From assembly GCF_007741515.1 (NCBI RefSeq), contig NZ_CP036263.1:1240001-1304000 (forward strand): DNA of 64,000 nucleotides, read 5' to 3'. The position numbers and the translations under genes are program-made. Source of the stretch: Adhaeretor mobilis. GTDB taxonomy: Bacteria > Planctomycetota > Planctomycetia > Pirellulales > Lacipirellulaceae. Positions 9,684 through 19,166 of this stretch are shown here, one piece after another. How positions within the stretch are numbered: position 1 is the first letter of the stretch; each line of letters begins with the position of its first letter. Under the pieces are notes generated by a model. The model did no database searches. It saw nothing but the letters and a program-made list of their open reading frames with translations, and was not told the origin of the DNA.

Positions 9684-10156
9684 AACCGCAAAGAGCGCTA
9701 AGGGCGCAAAGAGTTGTTTGGTAATTCGTCATCTAAGAGAGAGCGATGCGTTTGATGCCGCCATCTTTTAATAGGTTTGTATTGAAGTTTAGTAGCAAAC
9801 CCAGCCGTTTGTTTGTTGCTTTAAGGTAGTTAATAACTTGAGCTTCGTGAATCGGGTGAAACGACTCTACGGCCTTGAGTTCAACGATCAAATCGCTGCC
9901 TACTAGGAAATCGAGGCGAGCTTCTCCGACCGGCTTGCCTTTGTAGTTCAGCGAAATCGGTTTCTCTTGTTCAAAGGAAATCCCACGTTCAGCAAACTCA
10001 ATTGCCAAAGCCTCTTGGTAGACGCTTTCCAAAAAGCCGGCACCTAACTCGCGATGCACTTCGATCGCTGCTCCAATCACCTCATTCGATAGTCGGTTAG
10101 TCCTGTCGGAAGGCTCTGCCAGCAAGCTCTTCGCGTCCTTGGCGCTCTTTGCGGTT
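9684..10156. mobile_element. 473-bp inverted-repeat element carrying a GxxExxY gene, between hisE and hisG
   Basis: The ends are 30-base inverted repeats: AACCGCAAAGAGCGC.. at 9684-9713 and its complement at 10127-10156, 27 of 30 positions identical by eye. The right end abuts the hisE stop codon and the left end stops six bases from the hisG ATG, so the element fills the gap exactly. It holds one gene (GxxExxY), whose N-terminus reads through the right repeat. No transposase is present; mobilisation, if any, would be in trans. Other repeat pairs of this family in the window are empty of genes. Confidence 0.7.
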
Positions 10157-10173
10157 CTAGTTTCCCCCATCAC
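9733..10173 (-). CDS. GxxExxY family protein
   Basis: 146 residues. Residues from about 30 match the GxxExxY family: NEVIGAAIEVHRELG, the naming motif GAGFLESVYQEAL, ERGISFEQEKPI, then LDFLVGSDLIVELKAVE and AQVINYLKATNKRLGLLLNF. D, E-x-K and Q form a PD-(D/E)XK-like pattern, so a nuclease fold is likely, though activity is not proven for the family. The first residues (RTAKSAKDAKS) are a translation of the right inverted repeat. The assigned ATG overlaps the hisE end by 17 bases, suggesting translational coupling; a later start is possible. Confidence 0.85.
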   Translation of the reverse strand: MMGETRTAKSAKDAKSLLAEPSDRTNRLSNEVIGAAIEVHRELGAGFLESVYQEALAIEFAERGISFEQEKPISLNYKGKPVGEARLDFLVGSDLIVELKAVESFHPIHEAQVINYLKATNKRLGLLLNFNTNLLKDGGIKRIALS

Positions 10174-10489
10174 GGCTCGCTTTTTCTTCCAAGCCGGACA
10201 TGCCGAAGCGTCGGGCGATCTCGGCTTCGACTTCTTCCAGCGTAATCTCTCGATGGGCCAAGAGCACCATCAGGTGATAGATCACGTCGCCAGCCTCAGC
10301 GATGGTATGCTGTCGACCCGCCTCGCCTGCTTCGTCTGCGGCTTCCACTACTTCGGCGGCTTCCTCGGTGATCTTGCTGCCGATCTTCGCGACGCCAGCG
10401 GCTAGCAGCTTTGCGGTGTAGGAACTGTCTGCGTCGCCAGCCTGTTTTCGCTCGGCGATGGTCTGTTCAAGTTGATCGAGCGGTCGCAT
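10157..10489 (-). CDS. hisE: Phosphoribosyl-ATP pyrophosphohydrolase
   Basis: Second step of histidine synthesis. 110 residues, the size of a stand-alone HisE not fused to HisI. Family landmarks are LDQLEQTIAERK, DSSYTAKLLAAGVAKIGSKI, the metal-binding EEAAEVVEAADE and EAGDVIYHLMVLLA. The stop codon TAG lies directly against the inverted-repeat element that separates it from hisG downstream. Confidence 0.93.
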   Translation of the reverse strand: MRPLDQLEQTIAERKQAGDADSSYTAKLLAAGVAKIGSKITEEAAEVVEAADEAGEAGRQHTIAEAGDVIYHLMVLLAHREITLEEVEAEIARRFGMSGLEEKASRDGGN

Positions 10490-10650
10490 GACGGTTGGGA
10501 GGTTAGCCGTGACAGATGGCGGGGAGCGGCGCCTAGGAGCACTGCTGGGTTGCAGGTAAGCTCTTTAGTGTAAGCAGGTAGGGGTGAACTGGCAATTGTG
10601 CTCCTCCGCCCAGTAGATCAAATACATAGGTTACTCGAATATCAAGCCGT

Positions 10651-11610
10651 ATGACGCAAGTACCAGCCATGAAGAATCACCTCCCTGTGGAAGACTGTTG
10701 GTTTCTGACCGGCGCTACTGCCGTGGGAAAGACGAGCGTGGCAATTGCGTTGGCCGAGCGGCTTGACGCGGAAATCATCTCGCTGGATTCCATGGCCATC
10801 TACCGAGGCATGGACATTGGCACCGCAAAACCGAGCCCTGAGGAGCAGCGGCGAGTCCCGCATCACTTGCTGGATATTGTAGACCCCACCGATGAATACA
10901 GCGTGGCGGAGTACCTCTCAGCTGCTGAAGAAGTGGTCGAAGGGATTCGCAAGCGCGGCCATCAACCGCTGTTCGTGGGGGGCACGCCACTTTATCTCAA
11001 GGCATTGCTGCGTGGCTTGTTCGAGGGGCCTCCCGCTGATTGGGAGATGCGGGAACAGATCGAGAAGGAACTTGAAGAAGTCGGGCAAGAGGCACTACAC
11101 AAGTTGCTGGAACAAGTCGACCCGCTCGCAGCCGATGCAATACATCCCAATGATACCAGACGGCTCGTGCGGGCCTTGGAAGTCTATCGTGCCACTGGCG
11201 AGCCGATCAGCCATCAGCAGATGCAGTTTGATGATTCACGCACGGCAGAACAATGCCGAGTGTTCGTTTTGCGCCGAGCGCGAGAACTTCAGCGAGAGCG
11301 CATCAACGATCGTGTTGACGACATGATTGAGCGTGGCTTGATCGAGGAAGTCCGTGCTCTTACTTCTGATGGCAAGCAGCTAGGAAGAACCGCTTCGCAG
11401 GCGGTTGGCTATCGCGAGGTGATCGATCACCTCAACGACGATCTTTCTGAGGAAGAAATGATTGAAAAGATCAAAGCCCGTACCCGACGCTTTTCGAAAA
11501 GGCAGGGCACGTGGTTCCGCGGTCTGAGCGAGTGCCGTTTCCTCGACATCGAGCCTGAGGAGCAGGCCGAGGAAATCGCCGAGCGCATTGCGTCGGTGGC
11601 GACTGAATAG
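10651..11610 (+). CDS. miaA: tRNA dimethylallyltransferase
   Basis: Transfers the dimethylallyl group to A37 of tRNAs reading UNN codons. 319 residues, normal length. Motifs are the P-loop GATAVGKTSVAIALAERL, DSMAIYRGMDIGTAKP, HHLLDIVDPTDEYSVAEY, the VGGTPLYLKALLRG signature and TRRFSKRQGTWFRG. The reading frame starts with ATG at 10651; a second ATG follows five codons later. It ends one base before the convergent polyprenyl synthase gene stops. Confidence 0.95.
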   Translation: MTQVPAMKNHLPVEDCWFLTGATAVGKTSVAIALAERLDAEIISLDSMAIYRGMDIGTAKPSPEEQRRVPHHLLDIVDPTDEYSVAEYLSAAEEVVEGIRKRGHQPLFVGGTPLYLKALLRGLFEGPPADWEMREQIEKELEEVGQEALHKLLEQVDPLAADAIHPNDTRRLVRALEVYRATGEPISHQQMQFDDSRTAEQCRVFVLRRARELQRERINDRVDDMIERGLIEEVRALTSDGKQLGRTASQAVGYREVIDHLNDDLSEEEMIEKIKARTRRFSKRQGTWFRGLSECRFLDIEPEEQAEEIAERIASVATE

Positions 11611-11611
11611 C

Positions 11612-12643
11612 TTAGGCGCTACGATTGATCACAAAATTTGCGAGCTCTACCAGCGATTGGTGCGCCTGGTGACGTTGTGCTGTGCCGTTGTCTCCGGTCG
11701 ACGGGCACAGGTCCTTGATTTGCTCCACTGCTTGCCCAGCGTAGTCGATGGCTGTCTGTCGAGCTCTTGCCAGCGAGCCGGAGTCTTCCAGCCAATCTCT
11801 GATTCTTACCAGGTTTTCCTGCGTCGGCTGCTCACAAAGTGTTTGGAGCTCATTGCGCTCAGAAGGGGCAAGACGATCTCGCAGCTCGATCAGTGGGAGG
11901 GTCATCTTGCAGTGAGTGAGATCTGTGCCGAGTGACTTGCCGGCAGCCTGTTCTTCGCCCACGATGTCCAGCAGATCATCGGCAATCTGAAATGCGATGC
12001 CAAGATTTGTGCCGTACGCCTCAAAGGCGGCGACGGTCTTGTTGTCGACATCGGCAAACTGAGCGCCCAGCTCGCAGGCACAGGCGCACAACGCGGCTGT
12101 TTTTGCGTCGATGATGTGCAAGTAGGAATCGCGGCTTAAGTGGAAATCGCCACTACTGGCGGTTTGCAATAACTCCCCTTCGCACACCCTATTCGTGGCT
12201 CGCCCAATGATGCGACAACCGAGCGGCGTATCGAGCGAACTGGCAAGGTAAAACGCGTGTGTGAACAGATAGTCACCCAACAGCACGCTCGTTTGGTTGT
12301 CCCAGCGAGCGTTCACGGTGTCCGCATGTCGTCGCACGACTGCCTCGTCGAGGATGTCGTCATGTACCAGCGTGGCCGTGTGTACCATCTCGACAACCGG
12401 CGCCAGCGTACGATGAGCCTCATTCACTTCGCCACAAGCGCTCGCAGAGAGAAGCAGCAATGCCGGACGCAATCGCTTGCCGCTCATGCGAAACGAGTGC
12501 TGAGCGAGCTCGTTGATGAACGGTTCGCGATGCTGTAGTTCGCTACGCAGGCGAGACTCTGCGGTTGCGAGTTCCGTTGCAATAGGTGCGAACAGTTTCG
12601 CAAGCCGATCATTCAAAACCGCCGGTGGGCATTGAGTAGTCAT
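11612..12643 (-). CDS. Polyprenyl (trans-isoprenyl) diphosphate synthase
   Basis: Condenses isopentenyl diphosphate onto an allylic primer to make a long prenyl chain, probably for a respiratory quinone. 343 residues from the ATG at 12643. Both aspartate-rich motifs are present: FARM in TLVHDDILDEAVVRR and SARM in FQIADDLLDIVGE. GKRLRPALLLLSA and the Lys of GKSLGTDLTHCKMTLPL are also typical. Chain length cannot be read here. moaC lies just upstream on the same strand; an alternative start at 12748 would overlap it by 50 bases, so 12643 is preferred. Confidence 0.92.
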   Translation of the reverse strand: MTTQCPPAVLNDRLAKLFAPIATELATAESRLRSELQHREPFINELAQHSFRMSGKRLRPALLLLSASACGEVNEAHRTLAPVVEMVHTATLVHDDILDEAVVRRHADTVNARWDNQTSVLLGDYLFTHAFYLASSLDTPLGCRIIGRATNRVCEGELLQTASSGDFHLSRDSYLHIIDAKTAALCACACELGAQFADVDNKTVAAFEAYGTNLGIAFQIADDLLDIVGEEQAAGKSLGTDLTHCKMTLPLIELRDRLAPSERNELQTLCEQPTQENLVRIRDWLEDSGSLARARQTAIDYAGQAVEQIKDLCPSTGDNGTAQRHQAHQSLVELANFVINRSA

Positions 12644-12698
12644 GGGAAGTGGCAAGGCCAAGAGGTCTGGTTGATGATCGGTGTTGTTGGAAACTTGA

Positions 12699-13199
12699 TT
12701 AGCTATCGCTGTTTTTGCTATCGGCCGTCGAGCGATCAAACTCGCCACTTGCTCCGCCCGATTTTCGTTCGAGACGCACCTGCTCGATGGTCATATCGCG
12801 ATCAACCGCTTTGCACATGTCGTAAACGGTTAGCGCGGCAACGCTCACAGCAGTCAGTGCTTCCATCTCGACGCCAGTTTTCGCGGTGATCGAGGCGGTT
12901 GCGGTGATCGTGAGGATCCCCTCGTCGTGCGGCTGGAGCGATAGGGAAATCGAATCCAGGGGAAGCGGATGGCACAGCGGAATGAGATCGGCTGTTTTTT
13001 TAGCAGCCATGATCCCTGCCAGGCGAGCCACTTCCAACACGTCGCCCTTGGCGTGTTGCCGATTCATGATCAGCGAGAGCGTTTCTGGCTTCATGCATAC
13101 TTTTCCACTGGCAGTGGCAGTTCGCTCAGTCGCCGACTTGCCGCCGACATCCACCATGCGGCTGGCGCCCTGTTCGTCAAAATGGGATAGCGGCAACAT
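12699..13199 (-). CDS. moaC: Cyclic pyranopterin monophosphate synthase
   Basis: Acts after MoaA in molybdenum cofactor synthesis. 166 residues from the ATG at 13199, matching the usual ~160. Motifs are [41 protein letters not shown] (with the catalytic Lys and His), [20 protein letters not shown] and [11 protein letters not shown]. The frame is open 28 codons further upstream but that leader is not conserved. It is followed by the polyprenyl synthase gene; no other moa gene is in the window. Confidence 0.95.
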   Translation of the reverse strand: MLPLSHFDEQGASRMVDVGGKSATERTATASGKVCMKPETLSLIMNRQHAKGDVLEVARLAGIMAAKKTADLIPLCHPLPLDSISLSLQPHDEGILTITATASITAKTGVEMEALTAVSVAALTVYDMCKAVDRDMTIEQVRLERKSGGASGEFDRSTADSKNSDS

Positions 13200-13337
13200 G
13201 GGCCTACCTAGTGGGTGCGGAGCAGTAAGAACGAAGAGCCCGCATTGTAAGCATTGCCGGCTCGAGGTCGAGTTCTGCTTCAAAGAGAACCGCGAAGAAA
13301 GTGCGGTATTAACCCAGCCTGAACAGTCTGTCTCGTG

Positions 13338-13715
13338 TTACCAATCCATTGCCAGCAAGCAAAGAATGATCACGGTAATCACTACGGAAATGAGCAACCA
13401 GCTCGAGAAAACCGGCTCGCGAGGGGGAGAGGCTGACTGGCGGTCTAGCTCGGTGTCCTCAGCGGAATCAGACTGCGAACGAGCCTTGTTCAACAAATCC
13501 TGAGCTACTGGCAAGTCAGCGGCGTAGATGTGAACTCTCACCTCACCTGGTGCTTCAGCACGGAAACCAGCTGTGAATTCACCAGTAGTAGTCGCTTCGA
13601 TGCCATGATCGGCCAGCATGGCGACGATCATGCGAGCCTCAAATTCGTCGTTTGCTTCGCACAGGGCAACCAATTGTTGATTGTGCGTGATACTCTCGCC
13701 CGTTTCACTGCTCAT
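13338..13715 (-). CDS. DUF2007-like protein with C-terminal membrane anchor
   Basis: 125 residues from the ATG at 13715, which has a GGGAG site nine bases upstream. The N-terminal half (LVALCEANDEFEARMIVAML, then HGIEATTTGEF and EVRVHIYAADLPVAQDLL) matches the small DUF2007 fold, thought to be a signal-transducing module. A charged linker leads to one membrane helix (WLLISVVITVIILCLLAMDW) at the extreme C-terminus. Role unknown. It is divergent from the Tad-like genes. Confidence 0.75.
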   Translation of the reverse strand: MSSETGESITHNQQLVALCEANDEFEARMIVAMLADHGIEATTTGEFTAGFRAEAPGEVRVHIYAADLPVAQDLLNKARSQSDSAEDTELDRQSASPPREPVFSSWLLISVVITVIILCLLAMDW

Positions 13716-13940
13716 GTTCAATGCTCCCGCCAGAATGCACTTTTCCAAGTGCCCCTATCATACTCATTGGCGGTGTTAAAAGTACAACACGGATTAACGG
13801 CAGAACAGGCGTTTTCGCTGCAAATCGTCTGGTTTGGGCAGCATTAGTTGCTGTTCCACGCAGTTCCAAATGGCCGCAACGGACGAATCGGCGTAAGTTT
13901 TTCATGCAACGCCAAAGTTATTCTTTCCCCGCGCATAGCC

Positions 13941-14369
13941 ATGCCACGCCACTCCCGAAATCGCCGCTCAATATCCAGTCTCCACCATTCACGTCGTGGA
14001 CTCGCCGTCACGGAATTGGCCGTTTGTTTGCCGGTGCTCACAATTATTTTGCTCGCCACGATTGAAGCGTGCACGATGATTTTCTTGCAGCAGTCGCTGA
14101 GTATTGCGACTTACGAGGGGGCTCGTGTGGCGCTCGTGCAAGGAGCCAACGCAGGCAATGTGGAAGCGCAGTGCGACTTGATTCTCAACAATCGCGAAGT
14201 CAGCTCAGCAACGGTCACCGTAACGCCCGACGACTTTGCCTCCACACCCCCAGGTGAGTGGATCGCCGTGGAGGCGTCAGCACCTTTCAGCTCGAACTCA
14301 CTGGTTGGCGGTTGGTTATTTAACGGTCGCACGATTACTGCTCGCACAGAAATGATGAAGGAACGCTAG
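13941..14369 (+). CDS. TadE-like pilus/secretion pseudopilin
   Basis: 142 residues. After a short basic leader (RRSISSLHHSRRG) comes the TadE signature, VTELAVCLPVLTIILLATIE, with a Glu after the cleavage region, followed by a membrane helix and a small C-terminal domain. Such proteins are minor pseudopilins of Tad (Flp) systems. The ATG at 13941 is chosen because it puts the basic leader at the N-terminus. It opens a three-gene run with a TadG-like vWA protein and a second TadE-like protein, but no tadA ATPase, tadB/C or prepilin peptidase is in the window. Confidence 0.82.
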   Translation: MPRHSRNRRSISSLHHSRRGLAVTELAVCLPVLTIILLATIEACTMIFLQQSLSIATYEGARVALVQGANAGNVEAQCDLILNNREVSSATVTVTPDDFASTPPGEWIAVEASAPFSSNSLVGGWLFNGRTITARTEMMKER

Positions 14370-14412
14370 ACTCCGCGAGCACTTTCGCTCTTCCTTTCCA
14401 GAGGTTCTCCGA

Positions 14413-15561
14413 ATGCCGAATCAATTGATCAGTCGTCGTCAAGATTGCAGCAGCCCTCGCGGCGCGATCATGCCGCTGATTGCGATCATGCTGCCGATCT
14501 TGCTGATCCTCTCTAGCTTTGCCGTGAACCTAGCGTATATGGAGCTTACTCGTACTGAACTACGAATTGCGTCGGACGCCGCCACACGCGCCGCCGGCTA
14601 CACGCTCAATGCTACCGGCGATGAGAGCGATGCTCGTTTCGTGGCCCGTGAGGCGTCGACCCGCAATCTCGTTGCTGGCGAGGCCACAGTTCTCAAGAAT
14701 GGCGACATTGTGTTTGGCACCGCAACGCGGAGCGGCGTTGGATCGAGATACAACTTTACAACCGGCGGTAGCAAATCGAACGCCGTGCAAGTTCTCGCTC
14801 GTAGAGATAGTGGCTCCGGCACAGGAGCCGTAAAAATGCTGCTACCAGGATTCGGTGCAGTCACTGAGTTCGAACCTAACCAACTTGCCATTTCCTCGCA
14901 GGTGGAGCTCGACATCGCGCTTGTGCTCGATCGCTCAGGATCCATGGCCTACGGTGACTACGAAGACTCTGCCTATCGGGCGAGTCAATATTTGGGTCCT
15001 GAGGTAGCTCCAGAGGGCTGGTGGTTTGGCGATGCTGCCCCAGCGCAATCTCGTTGGCGTGGACTCGTGTCGGGTGTGCACGTGTTTTTAGACATGATGG
15101 ATCAGTCGCCGCAGATAGAGCACCTTTCCCTCACGACGTATGCCACCTCTGCAACCCGAGAGTCAGAGTTGGGTAGCGACTACGCCAGCATTGCCAGCGC
15201 CTTGGATGGGTATTCGAATAACCTGGAGGCGGGCGGCACGAACGTAGGGGATGGAATCTACGAGGCCATTAATGCGCTTAGCGCCGCCGCTCACAATCGC
15301 CCCTGGGCCGTAAAAGTAATCGTGCTTATGTCCGATGGCCAGCATAACCTGGGCACGGACCCCGTGTATGCCGCTCAAGATGCAGCTGATCAAGGTATCA
15401 CCGTCTACACAGTCACTTTCTCGCAAGAGGCGGACCAAGGCCGCATGCAAACAGTAGCGAGCGAGGGTAGCGGATTGCACTTTCATGCAGAGACAGATGC
15501 AGATCTGAGAGATGCGTTTCGAGAAATTGCTAAAAGTCTCCCGACCCTACTCGTCCAGTAA
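14413..15561 (+). CDS. TadG-like protein with von Willebrand factor A domain
   Basis: 382 residues. The N-terminus is TadG-like: a basic leader, SPRGAIMPLIAIMLPILLIL as single membrane helix, then a segment typical of Tad-associated proteins (ELRIASDAATRAAGYTL). Residues about 165-380 form a vWA domain with the MIDAS motif DIALVLDRSGSMAYG, the Thr in GGTNVGDGIYEA and the Asp of VIVLMSDGQHN. The domain probably binds a ligand or partner outside the cytoplasm. It begins 43 bases after the first TadE gene and its stop abuts the next gene. Confidence 0.85.
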   Translation: MPNQLISRRQDCSSPRGAIMPLIAIMLPILLILSSFAVNLAYMELTRTELRIASDAATRAAGYTLNATGDESDARFVAREASTRNLVAGEATVLKNGDIVFGTATRSGVGSRYNFTTGGSKSNAVQVLARRDSGSGTGAVKMLLPGFGAVTEFEPNQLAISSQVELDIALVLDRSGSMAYGDYEDSAYRASQYLGPEVAPEGWWFGDAAPAQSRWRGLVSGVHVFLDMMDQSPQIEHLSLTTYATSATRESELGSDYASIASALDGYSNNLEAGGTNVGDGIYEAINALSAAAHNRPWAVKVIVLMSDGQHNLGTDPVYAAQDAADQGITVYTVTFSQEADQGRMQTVASEGSGLHFHAETDADLRDAFREIAKSLPTLLVQ

Positions 15562-15567
15562 GTGAAT

Positions 15568-16449
<882 letters not shown>

Positions 16450-16466
16450 TCAGTGGAGGTACGACC

Positions 16467-16501
16467 AAACGCGTCGCCAAGCTTATTGGCGACGCGTTTT
16501 T
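16467..16501 (+). terminator. Rho-independent terminator after the Tad-like genes
   Basis: A perfect 14-bp stem, AAACGCGTCGCCAA with TTGGCGACGCGTTT, closes on a five-base loop and runs into TTTTTC. It lies 17 bases after the stop of the poly-Asp pseudopilin gene and ends the three-gene Tad-like run. Confidence 0.9.
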
Positions 16502-16632
16502 CAATGGATTCCAGCTAAAGACTTCAGCTGAGGGGGGGGGCTGCAACGTGGCCAATCGCTTTCTGATGTTTGAGCTTTGGTCTAGAATGGAGAGTAGGCC
16601 ACGAGTGGGCCGTCACTCTTCTCTCGGATCCA

Positions 16633-18279
16633 ATGCTTGCAGCCAAATCCATGAATTCTCCACCTCCCCTAGGTACCCCCGAAGTGTCGTCCAAGCCTGC
16701 AGGCAAAGCGACGAAGAAGAAGCTGAGGGTCGAAGATCAAGTCGATCTGGATGAGAACGAACCGCTACTCTCTCAGATCACAGGCGGAATGCCGAGCTGG
16801 CTAGCCAGTTTGATGTTGCATCTGGCTGCCATCCTTGCCCTCGCACTGTGGACCTTGCCGCTCACTTCGCGTGAACCTACTGCGCTGAGTTCGGCGGAAG
16901 TCGATACGGAGATTGTCGAACTCAATGAAGAGATTCTCGATATCGAGTTTCAGACAGAAGATACCGATCTGGAGGAGACTAGCGAGCTTGATGTCGAAGT
17001 GGACCTCGATACAGAAATTGAAATCGAAAGCCTCGAATCGAGCGAGGCGATGACGTTTGAAGACACCTCGCTCGACCTAGTCGATTTCTCTGCAGACATC
17101 GGCATGATGGAAGCCACCCCCAGTAGTGGTAGCGGAATGGGAGTTGAGGGGCTCTCGGGTCGCTCTGCAGCAGGCCGCCGGCGGATGGTTCGCAAAGCAG
17201 GCGGCAGCCGCGAAAGCGAGCAGGCCGTCGACGCCGCCCTTCTGTGGCTTGCTAGGCATCAGCTGCCGGACGGTTCGTGGAGCTTCGACCACCGTTACGG
17301 AGAGTGCAACGGCCAATGCTCTCACCCAGGCGAGAAAGCAAAGCTGCGGGCAGGTGCTACAGGCTTGGCTCTCTTGCCGTTTTTGGGGGCCGGCAACACG
17401 CATCGCGAGGGCAAATACCACGACATAGTTGAGCGAGGCGGCGCCGCCCTAGTTCAAATGCTCAAGATGACGCCCGACGGCGCAACCGTCATCGACAAAG
17501 ACGTCAAAGGTGGTCCTTGGATGTACAGCCACGGTATTGCCTCAATGGCGTTAAGTGAGGCCTTCGCGATGACGGGAGACGAAACCCTGCGAGCCCCGGC
17601 CCAATCCTTATTGGCCTTCACCTGCAATGCTCAAGACCCTAAAGGTGGCGGCTGGCGTTATCAGCCACGCCAAAAAGGTGATACCTCGGTCATGGGCTGG
17701 CACGTAGGGGCGCTCAAGAGCGGTTACATGGCTTCGTTACAAGTCCCACCCATTGTCGTTCAGCGCGCGAGCTATTACCTCGATACCGCTGAAGTCGATG
17801 GTGGCGTAGGCTACTGTTACAACCCCTACAGTCCAGAGCCTCCGAAGTACAGTTCTACCTGCTCATCAATTGGTCTGCTTTGCCGCATGTACATGGGAAT
17901 GGATCAAACGAATCCCGTACTCCAGCGAGGCGTTGAGCGACTACTAAAATATGGCCCTTCCAAAAACAACGCCTACTACAATTACTATGCAGCTCAAGTG
18001 ATTTACCAGTTTACTGGGGGTGAGGGGCCACTCTGGAAAAAATGGAACGACAAGTTGCGCGACCAGCTGGTCGCCACCCAAGAAACCGAAGGCCATCAAG
18101 CAGGTAGTTGGACACCACCTCATAAGAGTCATGCGCAGAAAAGTGGCGGTCGTCTCTACGTCACGGCGATGAGCGCCATGACCCTCGAAGTCTACTACCG
18201 CCTTATGCCCATCTACCAGAAGCAGGCGACCGAAGGCTTCGACGCCCAAGAGGAAGAAGCTGACGATAAGGAAAAATAG
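16633..18279 (+). CDS. Membrane-anchored squalene-cyclase/prenyltransferase-like repeat protein
   Basis: About 548 residues. A cytoplasmic basic leader is followed by one membrane helix (WLASLMLHLAAILALALWTL), a very acidic linker (about residues 85-170), then an alpha/alpha-toroid region from about 195 onward. Toroid repeats show as ALLWLARHQLPDGSWSFD, GATGLALLPFLGAGNTH, GGGWRYQPRQKGD and VDGGVGYCYNPY. The Asp-rich catalytic motif of squalene-hopene cyclases is not visible, so this is probably a binding or scaffold protein common in planctomycetes. Start is uncertain between ATGs at 16633 and 16651. Confidence 0.78.
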   Translation: MLAAKSMNSPPPLGTPEVSSKPAGKATKKKLRVEDQVDLDENEPLLSQITGGMPSWLASLMLHLAAILALALWTLPLTSREPTALSSAEVDTEIVELNEEILDIEFQTEDTDLEETSELDVEVDLDTEIEIESLESSEAMTFEDTSLDLVDFSADIGMMEATPSSGSGMGVEGLSGRSAAGRRRMVRKAGGSRESEQAVDAALLWLARHQLPDGSWSFDHRYGECNGQCSHPGEKAKLRAGATGLALLPFLGAGNTHREGKYHDIVERGGAALVQMLKMTPDGATVIDKDVKGGPWMYSHGIASMALSEAFAMTGDETLRAPAQSLLAFTCNAQDPKGGGWRYQPRQKGDTSVMGWHVGALKSGYMASLQVPPIVVQRASYYLDTAEVDGGVGYCYNPYSPEPPKYSSTCSSIGLLCRMYMGMDQTNPVLQRGVERLLKYGPSKNNAYYNYYAAQVIYQFTGGEGPLWKKWNDKLRDQLVATQETEGHQAGSWTPPHKSHAQKSGGRLYVTAMSAMTLEVYYRLMPIYQKQATEGFDAQEEEADDKEK

Positions 18280-18637
18280 TGGTTTCTATCCGCACTTTGA
18301 GGCTTGCCGGCTAGTAGCAATGCCAATTTGAGCCCTCCGTCACTGGGCGTCACTCTAGTATTTCTCTTCGTACTCCCCTACTCTGATTGGCGTCGTGATT
18401 GTTCACGATGAGCAAGTGATAAAGAGGATTAGAAGCAGGTCGCAGCGCCTCCAGTAGGTCACAGTGCCTCTCGAAAGGTTCTTTCTGTCAGCCGTAGTGG
18501 CGTAGCTGGGTTCTCTGTAAGAAGAACCCAACTCGATACCAGGGCATGCTCTTTTTTTTCGGGCCTCGATTTGCACTAGTTGAATCGATTAGCGCAAATC
18601 GTCTTTCGTGCCCAGCAATGTAGTCGAGGAAGTAGTC
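18280..18637 (+). promoter_or_regulatory. Gap and probable long leader of the cold-shock gene
   Basis: No gene is seen in these 358 bases. Two hairpins are visible near the cold-shock start: TGGGTTCT..AGAACCCA (18507-18530) and GATTTGC..GCAAATC (about 18569-18600). Long structured leaders are known to control cspA-type mRNAs in other bacteria; a similar role here is inference. I could not identify a promoter with confidence. Confidence 0.35.
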
Positions 18638-18838
18638 ATGCCAGAAGGTAAGATTAAGAAGATCATGTCCGAAAAGGGTTTTGGATTCATCGAAGGTGAG
18701 CGGGACGACTTGTTCTTCCATCACTCCGAAGTTCAAGGCACCACCATCGAACAACTCGCAGAAGGCCAAACCGTCGAGTATCAAGTCGGCCAGGGCAAAA
18801 AAGGCCCATGTGCAGTTTCGGTACAGTTGGTTTCGTAG
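18638..18838 (+). CDS. Cold-shock domain protein
   Basis: 66 residues, a single cold-shock OB fold that binds single-stranded RNA/DNA. RNP1 appears as KGFGFIEGE and RNP2 as DLFFHHSEV, both complete. The ATG at 18638 follows GAGGAAG with good spacing; an upstream in-frame ATG would add ten non-conserved residues. It is monocistronic: a terminator follows 44 bases after the stop. Confidence 0.95.
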   Translation: MPEGKIKKIMSEKGFGFIEGERDDLFFHHSEVQGTTIEQLAEGQTVEYQVGQGKKGPCAVSVQLVS

Positions 18839-18881
18839 AACTGATGTCCCTTGCCATTGAGCAAGTGACAACGTCAAACGC

Positions 18882-18917
18882 AAACGCCCCTGGGTCGCAA
18901 GACCTGGGGGCGTTTTG
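18882..18917 (+). terminator. Rho-independent terminator of the cold-shock gene
   Basis: AAACGCCCCTGGGTC pairs with GACCTGGGGGCGTTTT around a GCAA tetraloop, then TTTTGTATTTT. The stem is G/C-rich and the T tract follows directly. Confidence 0.9.
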
Positions 18918-18941
18918 TATTTTCCAACATAGCGCAGCAAG

Positions 18942-18974
18942 AAGCCCTCGCTAGTTTCCTAGCGAGGGCTTTTC
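18942..18974. terminator. Second hairpin terminator, likely bidirectional
   Basis: AAGCCCTCGCTAG and CTAGCGAGGGCTT form a perfect 13-bp stem with a four-base TTTC loop, followed by TTTTC. On the minus strand it could also end transcripts of the HTH-receiver gene that starts at 19739. Confidence 0.8.
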
Positions 18975-19166
18975 GTTGATCGCGGGGTGTCGCAAACAGC
19001 GGGCCTCGGGAGTTGCCTTAGTGCTGCTTGCGTCCGGTCGAATCCATCGGCCGTCCCACGTTATGTTTGCCGTCGACAGACCCCTCCGATCGACGGTGGA
19101 TACTTCTCTGTCGTGCGACCAGCGAACGGTCGCTTTCCTATCGGCAGAGCCATCAATTCACCATGG

